The notes below the pieces were generated by a model. The model was not told the DNA's origin and did no database searches. It worked only from the letters and a program-made list of their open reading frames with translations. DNA of 64,000 nucleotides from assembly GCF_014873755.1 (NCBI RefSeq), contig NZ_JADBEG010000001.1:3412501-3476500 (forward strand), given 5' to 3'. Position 1 is the stretch's first letter; each line of letters opens with the position of its first letter. The DNA comes from Amycolatopsis lexingtonensis. Lineage in GTDB: Bacteria > Actinomycetota > Actinomycetes > Mycobacteriales > Pseudonocardiaceae. Below are positions 34,272 through 42,820 of the stretch, one piece after another. The position numbers were made by a program, and so were the translations under genes.

Positions 34272-35187
34272 GACCACCTCGATCGACGACCTCCGTTTCT
34301 TCCACGTCGTCGCGGCCAGCGAGACGCTGACGGCCGCCGCGCGCGAGCTGCAGTGCTCGCTCCCGGTCGTCAGCAAGCGCCTCAGCGCCCTGGAACGCCG
34401 GCTCGACGCCCGCCTGGTGCACCGCGGCACGCGACGGCTCACGCTGACCTCCGAGGGCGAACTGTTCGCCGCGCGCCTGGAACCGATCCTCGACCAGGTC
34501 CACGAACTCGAGGACCTCGTCACCCACCGCTCCGGGGACCTGCGGGGAGCCATCGTCGTCCAGGCCACCCTCGGCCTCGGCCGCGCGCACGTCGCCCCGC
34601 TGCTCGGCGAGTTCACCGCCGCGCATCCCCAGGTGAACGTCCAGCTGCGCACGTCCGCGCTGCCCCTGCGCCCGCACCGGCGCGAGTTCGACCTGGCCGT
34701 CCATGTCGGAACGCCACCGGACTCCTCGCTGCGGATGCGCCGGCTGGCGAAGAACCGCCGGGTGCCGTGCGCCGCGCCGTCCTATGTGGAGCGACGAGAG
34801 ATGCCCGAGCGGATCGAGGACCTGGACGACCACGACTGCATCGTGCTCCGCGAGAACGACGGGGACTTCGCCCTGTGGCGCTTCGGAGACGCCCGCAACC
34901 CACGTCAGGTGCGCGTGCGCGGCCGCCTGTCGAGCAACGACGGCGACGTCGTGACCGACTGGGCACTGCGGGGGTACGGGGTGATCATGCGCTCGGAGTG
35001 GCAGATCCGCGCCCACCTCGAAAGCGGCGCCCTGGTGCGCGTCCTGCCCGACGTGCCGACGCCGGCCGCCGACATCTACGCCCTCCGGTCCGACGACGTC
35101 CACGTACCCCGCCGGATCAGCGAGCTGATCAAGTACCTCGCCGCGCGGCTGCCCGAGCGGATCGCCGCCTCCCCCGGAAAAAGGTGA
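34261..35187 (+). CDS. LysR-family transcriptional regulator
   Basis: This encodes 308 residues. The N-terminal helix-turn-helix reads DDLRFFHVVAASETLTAAAR, then CSLPVVSKRLSALERRL. The effector domain begins with DLRGAIVVQATLGLGRAHVAP and resembles the CrgA/DsdC-type group. A possible -10 seven bases before the ATG implies a leaderless mRNA; the nearest GGAGG is too far (about 18 bases) to serve as a ribosome site. It is divergent from the tartrate-type dehydrogenase and Hyu genes and probably activates them. Confidence 0.92.
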   Translation: MERVTTSIDDLRFFHVVAASETLTAAARELQCSLPVVSKRLSALERRLDARLVHRGTRRLTLTSEGELFAARLEPILDQVHELEDLVTHRSGDLRGAIVVQATLGLGRAHVAPLLGEFTAAHPQVNVQLRTSALPLRPHRREFDLAVHVGTPPDSSLRMRRLAKNRRVPCAAPSYVERREMPERIEDLDDHDCIVLRENDGDFALWRFGDARNPRQVRVRGRLSSNDGDVVTDWALRGYGVIMRSEWQIRAHLESGALVRVLPDVPTPAADIYALRSDDVHVPRRISELIKYLAARLPERIAASPGKR

Positions 35188-35232
35188 CCTTCCCGCGGCG
35201 CTCGCTGGGCGCCCTTGGCCGCGTCCAGCGCA

Positions 35233-35279
35233 CCCAATGTGGCGTTCGGTGCGTCAGACGCAACCAACGCCACATTGGG
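35233..35279. repeat. Long hairpin-forming intergenic element
   Basis: CCCAATGTGGCGTT (35233-35246) pairs perfectly with AACGCCACATTGGG (35266-35279). Inside, TGCGT-CAG-ACGCA forms a second stem. The element lies between co-directional genes, without a T tract. It looks like a dispersed palindromic repeat rather than a simple terminator. Confidence 0.7.
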
Positions 35280-35367
35280 GCGCTTGAGCCGGGCCGCTGT
35301 CAACGAACCTCGGACGCGCGACACGCTAGCGTTCGAAGGCACCGTTCACCCGCCCTGGGAGCTCCCG

Positions 35368-35937
35368 ATGACCCGACCGTCCCCCGAAGAGCAGGCCCGT
35401 GAGCTCGCCGCCGCGACCGGCCGCGACTACGACGACGCGCTGCGCCTGGTCCACATCGAACACAAGGTCAGGCTCACCGTCGGCGAAGCCGCGTTCGCGC
35501 TCGGCCATCCGGTCGCGGTGCTGGTCGACGGCCCCACCGCTCCGGAGGTCGTCGGCACCTCCGGGCGCGGCCCGCACCTGCGAGACGTGCGCATCTCCTA
35601 CGGAACCGGCCGCTATCCGGACTTTTTGGTGATCACCAGCATCCCGATGCCCGGCGAGGAGGTCGAGGACCAGCTGCTGACCGAGGTGCTGGCCAACTTC
35701 CTGAGCTTCCACGACCGTTCGACCGACGAGCTGAAGCGGACCAGCCCGCGCAAGAGCTGGGAGCGGGCCAACGCCGCCGTCCCGGAGCCGTTCGAGGTCA
35801 CCTTTGCCGGGGCTGGCACCCGGGGCACCCGGATCAGCATCGACGGACTCACCGCGCTGCGCGTGCCCTACCTGCACGGCCAGGTCGTCGTCGGCACCAG
35901 TGGCGCGGAAATCCCGGACCTCGGCCTGACCTGCTGA
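35368..35937 (+). CDS. Hypothetical protein
   Basis: This encodes 189 residues. The N-terminus has EEQARELAAATGRDYDDALR and the rest is predicted soluble and mixed alpha/beta, ending GTSGAEIPDLGLTC. There is no signal peptide or membrane helix, and I do not recognise the family. A TAGCGT at 35327-35332 is a likely -10 box about 35 bases upstream. It stands alone between the LysR gene and the GMC pair, just after the 35233-35279 hairpin element. Confidence 0.75.
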   Translation: MTRPSPEEQARELAAATGRDYDDALRLVHIEHKVRLTVGEAAFALGHPVAVLVDGPTAPEVVGTSGRGPHLRDVRISYGTGRYPDFLVITSIPMPGEEVEDQLLTEVLANFLSFHDRSTDELKRTSPRKSWERANAAVPEPFEVTFAGAGTRGTRISIDGLTALRVPYLHGQVVVGTSGAEIPDLGLTC

Positions 35938-36156
35938 GAGCCGTGTTCAGGCGGCGGTGTCCGGCCCGGTCGCCCGGATGTCGCGGTCGGGCAGGGATCA
36001 GCCGACTGCCATTGTGCGCTCCGGAGGGCACCCGCGTGCTCCCCGCAGCACGGTGTGCAGTGTGGACTCCTCCCGTTGCTCACTTCGTGCATCCCCCACC
36101 GGGGCCGGGCTGGCTAGCGTGGCCGGAAATCCGTCCACAGCCGCCCAGGAGGACAC

Positions 36157-37752
36157 ATGGCCCAGGAGCACTACGACTACGTCGTCGTGGGCGCCGGATC
36201 GGCGGGGTGCGCGCTCGCCGCCCGGCTGTCCGAAGACCCGGACCTCACCGTCGCGCTCGTCGAAGCCGGGCCGCCCGCACGGGGCCGGCTCTTCGAGATC
36301 CCCGCCCTGTTCTCGCAGCAGCTCAAGACGGCCTACGACTGGGACTTCGAAACCGAACCCGAGCCGCACCTCGGCGGGCGGCGCGCCTACCTGCCGCGCG
36401 GCCGCGCGATCGGCGGCACCAGCTCGATGAACACGATGCTCTACGTCCGCGGCCACCGCCACGACTACGACACCTGGGCGGAGCTGGGCAACAAGAACTG
36501 GGGCTACGACGACGTCCTGCCGTTCTTCAAGCGCTCCGAAGACAACCAGCGCGGCGCCGACGACTTCCACGGCGTCGGCGGCCCGCTCACGGTGAGCGAC
36601 CCGGTGTCCGTGCACCCCCTGCTGCGCGGCTGGGTCGAGGCGGCGCAGGACGCCGGGCACCGGCCGAACCCCGACTTCAACGGCGCCGAGCAGGACGGAG
36701 TCGGGTACTACCAAGTGACCCAGCGCCACGGCCTGCGGTGCAGCAGCGCGGTCGCGTTCCTGGGTCCGGCCGCCGGCCGGCCGAACCTGACCGTCCTGCC
36801 CTCGACGCTCGCCCTCCGGCTGCGCTTCGACGGCGACCGGGCCACCGGCCTGGAGGTCGACCACCTCGGCGACGTCCGCACGATCGGGGTGACGCAGGAG
36901 ATCATCCTGTCGCTGGGCGCGTACAACTCGCCGCACCTGCTCCTGCAGTCCGGCGTCGGCCCGGCGGACGAGCTGACCGCCGCGGGCGTGACCCCCGTGC
37001 ACGACCTGCCCGACGTCGGCCGGAACCTGCAGGACCACGCGGGCTGCTTCCTCAGCTTCTTCAGCAGCACCCCGCCGGTCGTCGGGCCGGACACCTCGGC
37101 CGAGGAAAAACAGTTGCGCGACAACGGAACCGGCCCGATGGCCTGGACCGAGGTCGGCGGGTTCCTCCGGTCGTCCGACGACGTCCCGGCGCCGGACATC
37201 CAGGTGCACGCCGCGCTGGGCATCGTCCGCGACCAAGGGCTGGCGGCACCGCTCGAGCCCGGGATGTCGTTCGGCCCGTACGTCGCCCGGCCCGCGAGCC
37301 GGGGCAGCGTCCGGCTGCGGCATTCGCACCCGTACGCCAAACCGCGGATCGTCCACAACTACCTCGACGACGCCGACGACCGCGCCCGGCTACGCGAAGG
37401 CGTCCGGATGTGCATGGAGATCGCCCGGGAGGGGCGGCTCACCTCGCTGCTCGACGGCGACCTGCGGACCGCCGCCGACGCCGGGCTCGCCCCGCGGTCC
37501 GATGTGGACAAAGACATCGACGACTACATCCGCACCCAGTCGTTCTCGTTCTACCACCCGTCCGGCACCTGCATGATGGGCAAGGTCGTCGACGCCGAAC
37601 TGCGCGTGCACGGCCTGGCCAACGTCCGGGTCGCGGACACCTCGATCATGCCGACTCTCGTCACCGGCAACACCAACGCCCCGGCCATCATGATCGGCGA
37701 ACGCGCCGCCGCGTTCCTCCGGGGCACCGACCAGGAAGACCGCGCCTCATGA
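36157..37752 (+). CDS. GMC-family FAD oxidoreductase (choline-dehydrogenase-like)
   Basis: This encodes 531 residues. The FAD motif GAGSAGCALAARLSE is at the N-terminus. The GMC signatures follow: PRGRAIGGTSSMNTMLYVRG and LSLGAYNSPHLLLQSGVG. The active-site region FYHPSGTCMMG and the final NTNAPAIMIGERAA are intact. The start follows AGGAGG. It oxidises an alcohol, perhaps a choline-like or aliphatic one. The next gene is a second, distantly related GMC protein that overlaps its stop. A -10-like TAGCGT lies about 40 bases upstream. Confidence 0.93.
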   Translation: MAQEHYDYVVVGAGSAGCALAARLSEDPDLTVALVEAGPPARGRLFEIPALFSQQLKTAYDWDFETEPEPHLGGRRAYLPRGRAIGGTSSMNTMLYVRGHRHDYDTWAELGNKNWGYDDVLPFFKRSEDNQRGADDFHGVGGPLTVSDPVSVHPLLRGWVEAAQDAGHRPNPDFNGAEQDGVGYYQVTQRHGLRCSSAVAFLGPAAGRPNLTVLPSTLALRLRFDGDRATGLEVDHLGDVRTIGVTQEIILSLGAYNSPHLLLQSGVGPADELTAAGVTPVHDLPDVGRNLQDHAGCFLSFFSSTPPVVGPDTSAEEKQLRDNGTGPMAWTEVGGFLRSSDDVPAPDIQVHAALGIVRDQGLAAPLEPGMSFGPYVARPASRGSVRLRHSHPYAKPRIVHNYLDDADDRARLREGVRMCMEIAREGRLTSLLDGDLRTAADAGLAPRSDVDKDIDDYIRTQSFSFYHPSGTCMMGKVVDAELRVHGLANVRVADTSIMPTLVTGNTNAPAIMIGERAAAFLRGTDQEDRAS

Positions 37753-39293
37753 CCGACCCGTCCGTCGTCACCCCCGACGCCACCGGCGAAATCGACACCG
37801 ACGTCCTCATCATCGGCTCGGGCATGGGCGGCGGCACCCTCGCCTGGGCCCTGCGCGATTCCGGCGCACGCGTGCTGATCGCCGAACGCGGGGACTTCCT
37901 CCCCCGCGAGCCGGAGAACTCCCAGCCCGAGCAGATGTACCTCAAGGGCCGCTACAAGAACGCCGGGCGCTGGTTCGACGGCCGCACGGGCGAGCCGTTC
38001 GCCCCGGGCGTCTACTACTGGGTGGGCGGGAACACGAAGTTCTACGGTGCCTCGCTCCCCCGGTTCCGGCGCAGCGACTTCGCCGAGGTCGAGCACCAGG
38101 AAGGCCGTTCGCGCGCGTGGCCGTTCTCCTACGACGACCTGGAACCCTGCTACAGCCGGGCGGAACGGCTGTTCGACGTCCACGGCCAGGTCGGCGAAGA
38201 CCCGACCGAACCCCCGCACTCGACGCCGTACCCCTTCCCGCCGCTCGCGCACGAGCCCACGATCCAGCGGTTCGCGGACTCGCTGACCGCCCAGGGCCTG
38301 CACCCGTTCCACACCCCGAACGCGCTCGACGTCGAAACCCAGGCGGACCGCGCCGCCGTCACCACCGCGGATGGCTGCCCGGACGGCACCGGGCGCAAGG
38401 CCGACGCCGAGAACCGGGTCGTGCGGCCCGCGCTGGCGGCCGGGGTGAAGATCATGGTGCGCACCGAGGTCACCCGGCTGGTCACGTCCGAGGACGGCCG
38501 CCGGATCGTGGCGGCCGAAGCGCTCCGCGACGGCCGCAAGGTCCGGATCACCGCGAAGCGGGTGGCGCTGGCGGCGGGCGCGGTGAACTCCGCGGCCCTG
38601 CTGCTGCGTTCGGCGACGCCGCAGCACCCGGCGGGGCTCGCCAACTCCTCGGGCCTGCTTGGCCGCAACTACATGGTCCACAACAGCACGTTCTTCGTCG
38701 GGGTGAACCCGCTGCGCACCAACCCGACGCAGTGGCAGAAGACGCTGGGGATCAACGACTTCTACGAAGCGGGTCCTGGCACGCCGTTCCCGCTGGGCAA
38801 CCTGCAGATGCTCGGCAAGCTCCGCGCCCCGATGCTCAAGCCCGCGCGAGCGTGGGCGCCGATGTGGGCGCTGGACTTCATGTCCGCGCGCAGCCTGGAC
38901 ATCTACCTGACGACCGAAGACCTGCCTTCCCGGGACAACCGGGTGCGCGTCGACGGCGACCGGATCCTGATCGACTGGACGCCCACCAACGTCGCGCCGC
39001 ACCGGGAGCTGGTCCGCCGGGTGACGAAGCTGGTCCGCAAGGCCGGCTACCCGCTGATCTTCACCCAGCGCATGGGCATCGAGACGAACTCGCACATGTG
39101 CGGCACCGCGGTGGCGGGCCACGACCCGGCGGACAGCGTGCTCGACGCGTCCTGCCGCAGCCACGACGTCGAGAACCTGTGGCTGGCGGACGCGTCGTTC
39201 TTCCCGTCGTCGGCGGCGCTCAACCCGGCGTTGACGATCGCGGCCAACGCCCTGCGGATCGCGCCGTCGGTCGTGGCGGGGCTGTCTGCTTGA
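37749..39293 (+). CDS. Second GMC-family oxidoreductase (BetA-like)
   Basis: This encodes 514 residues. It begins with the FAD motif DVLIIGSGMGGGTLAWAL and contains YYWVGGNTKFYGASLPRFR, VALAAGAVNSAALLLRSATP, the catalytic region NSHMCGTAVAGHDP and the C-terminal NPALTIAANALRIA. The motif spacing differs clearly from the neighbouring GMC protein, so they are not a recent duplication. The ATG overlaps the upstream stop (ATGA). The two may act in sequence on an alcohol and an aldehyde, or form a complex (inference). Confidence 0.92.
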   Translation: MTDPSVVTPDATGEIDTDVLIIGSGMGGGTLAWALRDSGARVLIAERGDFLPREPENSQPEQMYLKGRYKNAGRWFDGRTGEPFAPGVYYWVGGNTKFYGASLPRFRRSDFAEVEHQEGRSRAWPFSYDDLEPCYSRAERLFDVHGQVGEDPTEPPHSTPYPFPPLAHEPTIQRFADSLTAQGLHPFHTPNALDVETQADRAAVTTADGCPDGTGRKADAENRVVRPALAAGVKIMVRTEVTRLVTSEDGRRIVAAEALRDGRKVRITAKRVALAAGAVNSAALLLRSATPQHPAGLANSSGLLGRNYMVHNSTFFVGVNPLRTNPTQWQKTLGINDFYEAGPGTPFPLGNLQMLGKLRAPMLKPARAWAPMWALDFMSARSLDIYLTTEDLPSRDNRVRVDGDRILIDWTPTNVAPHRELVRRVTKLVRKAGYPLIFTQRMGIETNSHMCGTAVAGHDPADSVLDASCRSHDVENLWLADASFFPSSAALNPALTIAANALRIAPSVVAGLSA

Positions 39294-39326
39294 CGAACAC
39301 GAAAAGGCCGCCCGCGGCTCCGCACT

Positions 39327-39379
39327 GTCGTGAATGAGTCATTCAGGACCTCGGAGGTCCTGAATGACTCATTCACGAC
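39327..39379. repeat. 53-bp perfect nested palindrome between convergent genes
   Basis: The two 26-base arms are perfectly complementary around 39353. Each arm also contains its own palindrome: TGAATGAGTCATTCA at 39331-39345 and TGAATGACTCATTCA at 39361-39375. It lies between the GMC gene and the converging flavoprotein gene. It could terminate transcription both ways, but the nested symmetry suggests a dispersed repeat element. Confidence 0.85.
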
Positions 39380-39439
39380 GTTTGGCGAGCCGGTCACCGG
39401 CGAGAGAGTGGCCTGGCCGGGGTCGGGAGGGGCGGCCGT

Positions 39440-40330
39440 TCAGCGCCGGATCGCCGGCAGGAGCGTGTCGCGCAAGGCGTCGACCTGGTCCCGCTCGTCC
39501 CCCGGAAGCGGCGCGAAGACGACGGCGTCCGCGCCTGCCTCCTCCAGGATCTCGAGCTGCCGCACGCAATCGGCGAGGTCACCCGAGACCGTCACCTCGG
39601 CCAGCGCGTCTTCGACACCGCGCGCGGTCCCCAGCTGGAACCGCATGAACTCCTGCCCGAGTGCCCGCTCGACGACGGGCCGGAGGGCGGCCCGGGCGGC
39701 GTCGCGCTCCGGCCGGAGGCACAGCCAGGCGAACACCGTGATCCGCCGGCCGGGACCGACCGCGTCCCGCACCGAGCGGACGTAGGCCGGGCCGGAGCCC
39801 TCGGCCAGGATCACGCCATCGGCCGCCCGGGCCGCGAGCGCCACGCCCTTCGGGCCCCGCACGCCGAGGTGCAGCGTGGGCGGGATCCGCGGCGGGTGGG
39901 TCAACGCGACCTCCTCGAGGCGGACGTGGCCGCCGTGCAGCGTCACCGTCTCCCCGGCCAGCAGGCGCCGGACGGCGTCCGTCACCTCCTCGAGCGCGGT
40001 CATCAGGCTCGCCGGGTGGGCGCCGACCTGCCGGAGCCAGCCGGGCATGCCGTGCCCGATCCCGGCCCGGAACCGGCCCGGGTGCATCCGGGCCAGTGTG
40101 GCGATCTCCATCGCCAGGTAGGCCGGGTTCCGCACGGCCGCGGGGCTGATGCCGAGCCCGACCCGCACCGCCGAGGTGTCCGCGAGGAGCGTGGCCGCCT
40201 GGGCGAACCCGCCGGCCAGCCCCAGGTCCTCCACGACCCACAGCTCGTCGAGGCCCGAATCGTCGATCGGCCGGGCCAGCCCGCGCACGTCCTCGGCGGA
40301 CAAGCCGTCCAGCTTGATTCCGTAGTCCAC
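39440..40330 (-). CDS. LLM-class (luciferase-like) F420/flavin-dependent oxidoreductase
   Basis: This encodes 296 residues from the GTG at 40330, with GAGGAC before it. The TIM-barrel luciferase-like pattern is visible: ARPIDDSGLDELWVVEDLGL, VRVGLGISPAAVRNPAYLA, RFRAGIGHGMPGWLRQVG, HLGVRGPKGVALAARAADGV. In actinobacteria most such proteins use F420. It is the last gene of the PucR-adjacent operon, eight bases after the ThDP enzyme stop. The substrate may be the product of that enzyme. Confidence 0.9.
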   Translation of the reverse strand: MDYGIKLDGLSAEDVRGLARPIDDSGLDELWVVEDLGLAGGFAQAATLLADTSAVRVGLGISPAAVRNPAYLAMEIATLARMHPGRFRAGIGHGMPGWLRQVGAHPASLMTALEEVTDAVRRLLAGETVTLHGGHVRLEEVALTHPPRIPPTLHLGVRGPKGVALAARAADGVILAEGSGPAYVRSVRDAVGPGRRITVFAWLCLRPERDAARAALRPVVERALGQEFMRFQLGTARGVEDALAEVTVSGDLADCVRQLEILEEAGADAVVFAPLPGDERDQVDALRDTLLPAIRR

Positions 40331-40338
40331 GACCGTCC

Positions 40339-42126
40339 TCAGAGGTGTTGTTCGGTGGCGCGGGTGCGCCGGTACTCGTCCTGGCGCTCGTCGGTGACGT
40401 AGGCCGGCACCGGGAAGTCCCACCAGCCCGGCACCCACGGCCCGGCCGCGTCGCGGTCCGTCGGGACCTCGACCAGCGCGGGCGCCCCGGACTGGACGGC
40501 CTTGCGCAGCGTCGGCTCCAGCGAATCCGCGTCGGAGACCTTCCACGACTCGATGCCGAACGACGCGCCGAGGGCGGCGAAGTCGGGGCTGTACGGGGTG
40601 CCGTCGGGGCGGGAGAACTCCGTGCCGATGTGGCGGGACGTCTGCTTGCGCTGGCCGCCGCGGATCGACATGTAGCCCGCGTTGTTCTGCACCACGAACA
40701 CCACCGGCGCGCCCGTGGTCACGCTGAGCGCGATCTCCTGCGCCGTCATGAGGAAGTCGCCGTCGCCGACGACGCACACCACCGGGCGGTCCGGCTGCCC
40801 CAGTTTGGCGCCGATCGCCGCCGGGATCGCCCAGCCCATCGACGAAAACCCGCCGGACGTCAGGTGCGTGCGGGGGCCGTAGACCGGGAACGTCTGCTTG
40901 ACCGCGCCCTGGGTGTTGCCCGAGCCCGCGACGATGATCGCGTCGCGCGGCAGCACCGCGCGCAGCGCGCCCAGCGGCCGCTGGGACGTGAACGGGAAGC
41001 GGTCGCTGTCGCGGCGGCCCGCGAGCTTCTCCTCCCAGTCCGCCTTGAGCGAGGCCAGCTCCGCGAGGTACTCCGGCCGGTCGGCGGCCGTGGTGGGCAG
41101 GGACGCCGCGATCGCGCCGACCGCGCGCTGCGCGTCGGCGACGATCCCGACCTCGGCGGGGTAGTTCTTGCCGATCTCGTGCGGGTCGATGTCGATGTGG
41201 ATCAGCTTCGCAGGCGGGATCGAGAAGCTGATCCCCTTGGCGTAGCTGGACGCCGACCAGTCGGTGAACCGGCAGCCGACCGACACGACGACGTCGGCCG
41301 AGCTCGCGATCGCGTTGCCGGTCATCGTGCCGGTCTGCCCGACGCTCCCGGCGAACAGGTCGTGGTCCTCGGGGAAGGCGCCCTTGCCGTTCCAGGTCGT
41401 CACGACCGGGATCTTCCAGTGCTCGGCGAGCGCGACCACGTCGTCGGACGCGCCGGAGGTGATCGCGCCGCCGCCGGCGACGAGCACCGGACGCCGAGCG
41501 GCGCGCAGCACCGCCACGGCGCGCTCGACCGCCTCGGGGTCCGGGTGCTGGCGGCCGACCGGCAGCCGGCGGGCGAGGTCGTGCAGGTCGACGTCGGCGG
41601 CCTCGGCCTGCACGTCCATCGGCACTTCGAGGTGGACCGGGCCGGGCCGGCCGGTCAGCATCGAGTTGAAGCACCGGTGCAGGACGAACGGCAGCTCCTC
41701 GACCCGGGTGACGACCCAGTGCCGCTTGCTGACCGCTTCGGCGACCTTCGGGAAGTCGTTGGCCGTGTAGCGGTCCAGCTCCTGGAGCAGCCCGTGCCCG
41801 CGCATGTGGGTCGGCGGGCCGCCGGTGATGACCAGCACGCTGGTCGAGTCCGTGAACGCCGTGCCCATCCCGATCACGGTGTTGCTCGCCCCGGCGCCGA
41901 TCGAGGTGATCGCGGCGATCGGCCGGCCGGTGGCGCGGTAGAAGCCGTCGGCGAGGTGGACGGCGCTCTGCTCGTGGAACGTCTGGATGAACGGGATGTC
42001 GGATTCGGCGTCGAGGAAGGCGTCGGTCAGGGACCAGATGCCGTGGCCGGGGATGCCGGCCACGTAGTCGACGCCGTAGTTGCGCAGGGTGCGCGCGACG
42101 ATCTGGCCGCCGGTGAGGACAGGCAT
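40339..42126 (-). CDS. Thiamine-diphosphate-dependent enzyme (acetolactate-synthase-like)
   Basis: This encodes 595 residues with the three-domain ThDP layout. The catalytic Glu is E52 in TFHEQSAVHLADGFYR. The middle domain has RPVLVAGGGAITSGASDDVV. The cofactor motif GDGDFLMTAQEIALSV ends with QNN in VVFVVQNNAGY. Homologues include acetolactate synthase, glyoxylate carboligase and sulfoacetaldehyde acetyltransferase. Lacking a small subunit gene nearby, it is probably catabolic. The start at 42126 follows GGAGA. Its position between ThuA-like and LLM genes suggests cleavage or decarboxylation of a 2-oxo acid intermediate. Confidence 0.9.
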   Translation of the reverse strand: MPVLTGGQIVARTLRNYGVDYVAGIPGHGIWSLTDAFLDAESDIPFIQTFHEQSAVHLADGFYRATGRPIAAITSIGAGASNTVIGMGTAFTDSTSVLVITGGPPTHMRGHGLLQELDRYTANDFPKVAEAVSKRHWVVTRVEELPFVLHRCFNSMLTGRPGPVHLEVPMDVQAEAADVDLHDLARRLPVGRQHPDPEAVERAVAVLRAARRPVLVAGGGAITSGASDDVVALAEHWKIPVVTTWNGKGAFPEDHDLFAGSVGQTGTMTGNAIASSADVVVSVGCRFTDWSASSYAKGISFSIPPAKLIHIDIDPHEIGKNYPAEVGIVADAQRAVGAIAASLPTTAADRPEYLAELASLKADWEEKLAGRRDSDRFPFTSQRPLGALRAVLPRDAIIVAGSGNTQGAVKQTFPVYGPRTHLTSGGFSSMGWAIPAAIGAKLGQPDRPVVCVVGDGDFLMTAQEIALSVTTGAPVVFVVQNNAGYMSIRGGQRKQTSRHIGTEFSRPDGTPYSPDFAALGASFGIESWKVSDADSLEPTLRKAVQSGAPALVEVPTDRDAAGPWVPGWWDFPVPAYVTDERQDEYRRTRATEQHL

Positions 42127-42151
42127 GGTTTTCTCCGCTCTCGCGTGGTGA

Positions 42152-42820
42152 CTACTTCGCGTCCCGGGCGGCCCAGGCGAAGCCCTGGGCGCACAGCCGG
42201 GTGACATCCGGGTTCCGCAGGTCGTCGAGGTCGTGGCCGACGGCGCTGTAGAACACCCGCCCTCGCCCCCACGTCCTGGTCCACGCCTGCGGGATCCGGT
42301 ACCCGTCGATCCAGGGCACGTGCTCGCCGGTGAAGGTGGTCTCGGCCAGCACGTGGTTGTTCGGGTCGACGGACATGTAGTACTGCTCGGAGGCGACGCG
42401 GAAGTCGCCGACGCCTCGGGTGATCTCGTGCGACTTGTCCACTATGGACACTTCGTACGGGTGCTTGACGCCCTCCCCCGCCGGGTGTTCGAGGAAGCTG
42501 CCGCCGAGCAGCCAGTGGTACTTGATGCTCGTGCGGAACGCGGCGGCCGCGCCGTGCCACGCGGCGATCCCGGTGCCGGCCGCGACCGCACCGAGCAGGC
42601 TGTCCTCCTGGGCCGCCGACAGCCCTTCCGACAGCAGGGCGTTGTTCCAGTTGAGCGCGATCAGGTCGTAGCCGGTGAGGTCGGCGTCGAGGGCGAAGAC
42701 GTCGTTGGTCTCCTCGACGTCGAACCCGAGCTCCGCGAACAACGGCCGGGCCCATTCCCCGGCGACCTGGTAAGGCTTGTGGCCGGGCCAGCCGCCGTAG
42801 AGGTAGAGCACGCGTGTCAT
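42152..42820 (-). CDS. ThuA-like domain protein
   Basis: This encodes 222 residues. It begins MTRVLYLYGGWPGHKPYQVA and contains YDLIALNWNNALLS, GTGIAAWHGAAAAFR, GGSFLEHPAGEGVKHPYEV, HVPWIDGYRIPQAWTRTWG and GRVFYSAVGHDLDD, the ThuA class-I-amidotransferase-like fold. ThuA proteins are linked to sugar utilisation, but their reaction is poorly defined. The ATG overlaps the permease stop (ATGA). One GTCCACWNNGGAC motif copy lies at 42437 and uses the rare Ile codon ATA. Confidence 0.88.
   Translation of the reverse strand: MTRVLYLYGGWPGHKPYQVAGEWARPLFAELGFDVEETNDVFALDADLTGYDLIALNWNNALLSEGLSAAQEDSLLGAVAAGTGIAAWHGAAAAFRTSIKYHWLLGGSFLEHPAGEGVKHPYEVSIVDKSHEITRGVGDFRVASEQYYMSVDPNNHVLAETTFTGEHVPWIDGYRIPQAWTRTWGRGRVFYSAVGHDLDDLRNPDVTRLCAQGFAWAARDAK

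Noticed and set aside
40345..42204. A 619-codon plus-strand open frame
   Set aside because: It is the antisense of the ThDP enzyme, whose cofactor and catalytic motifs are clear on the minus strand.
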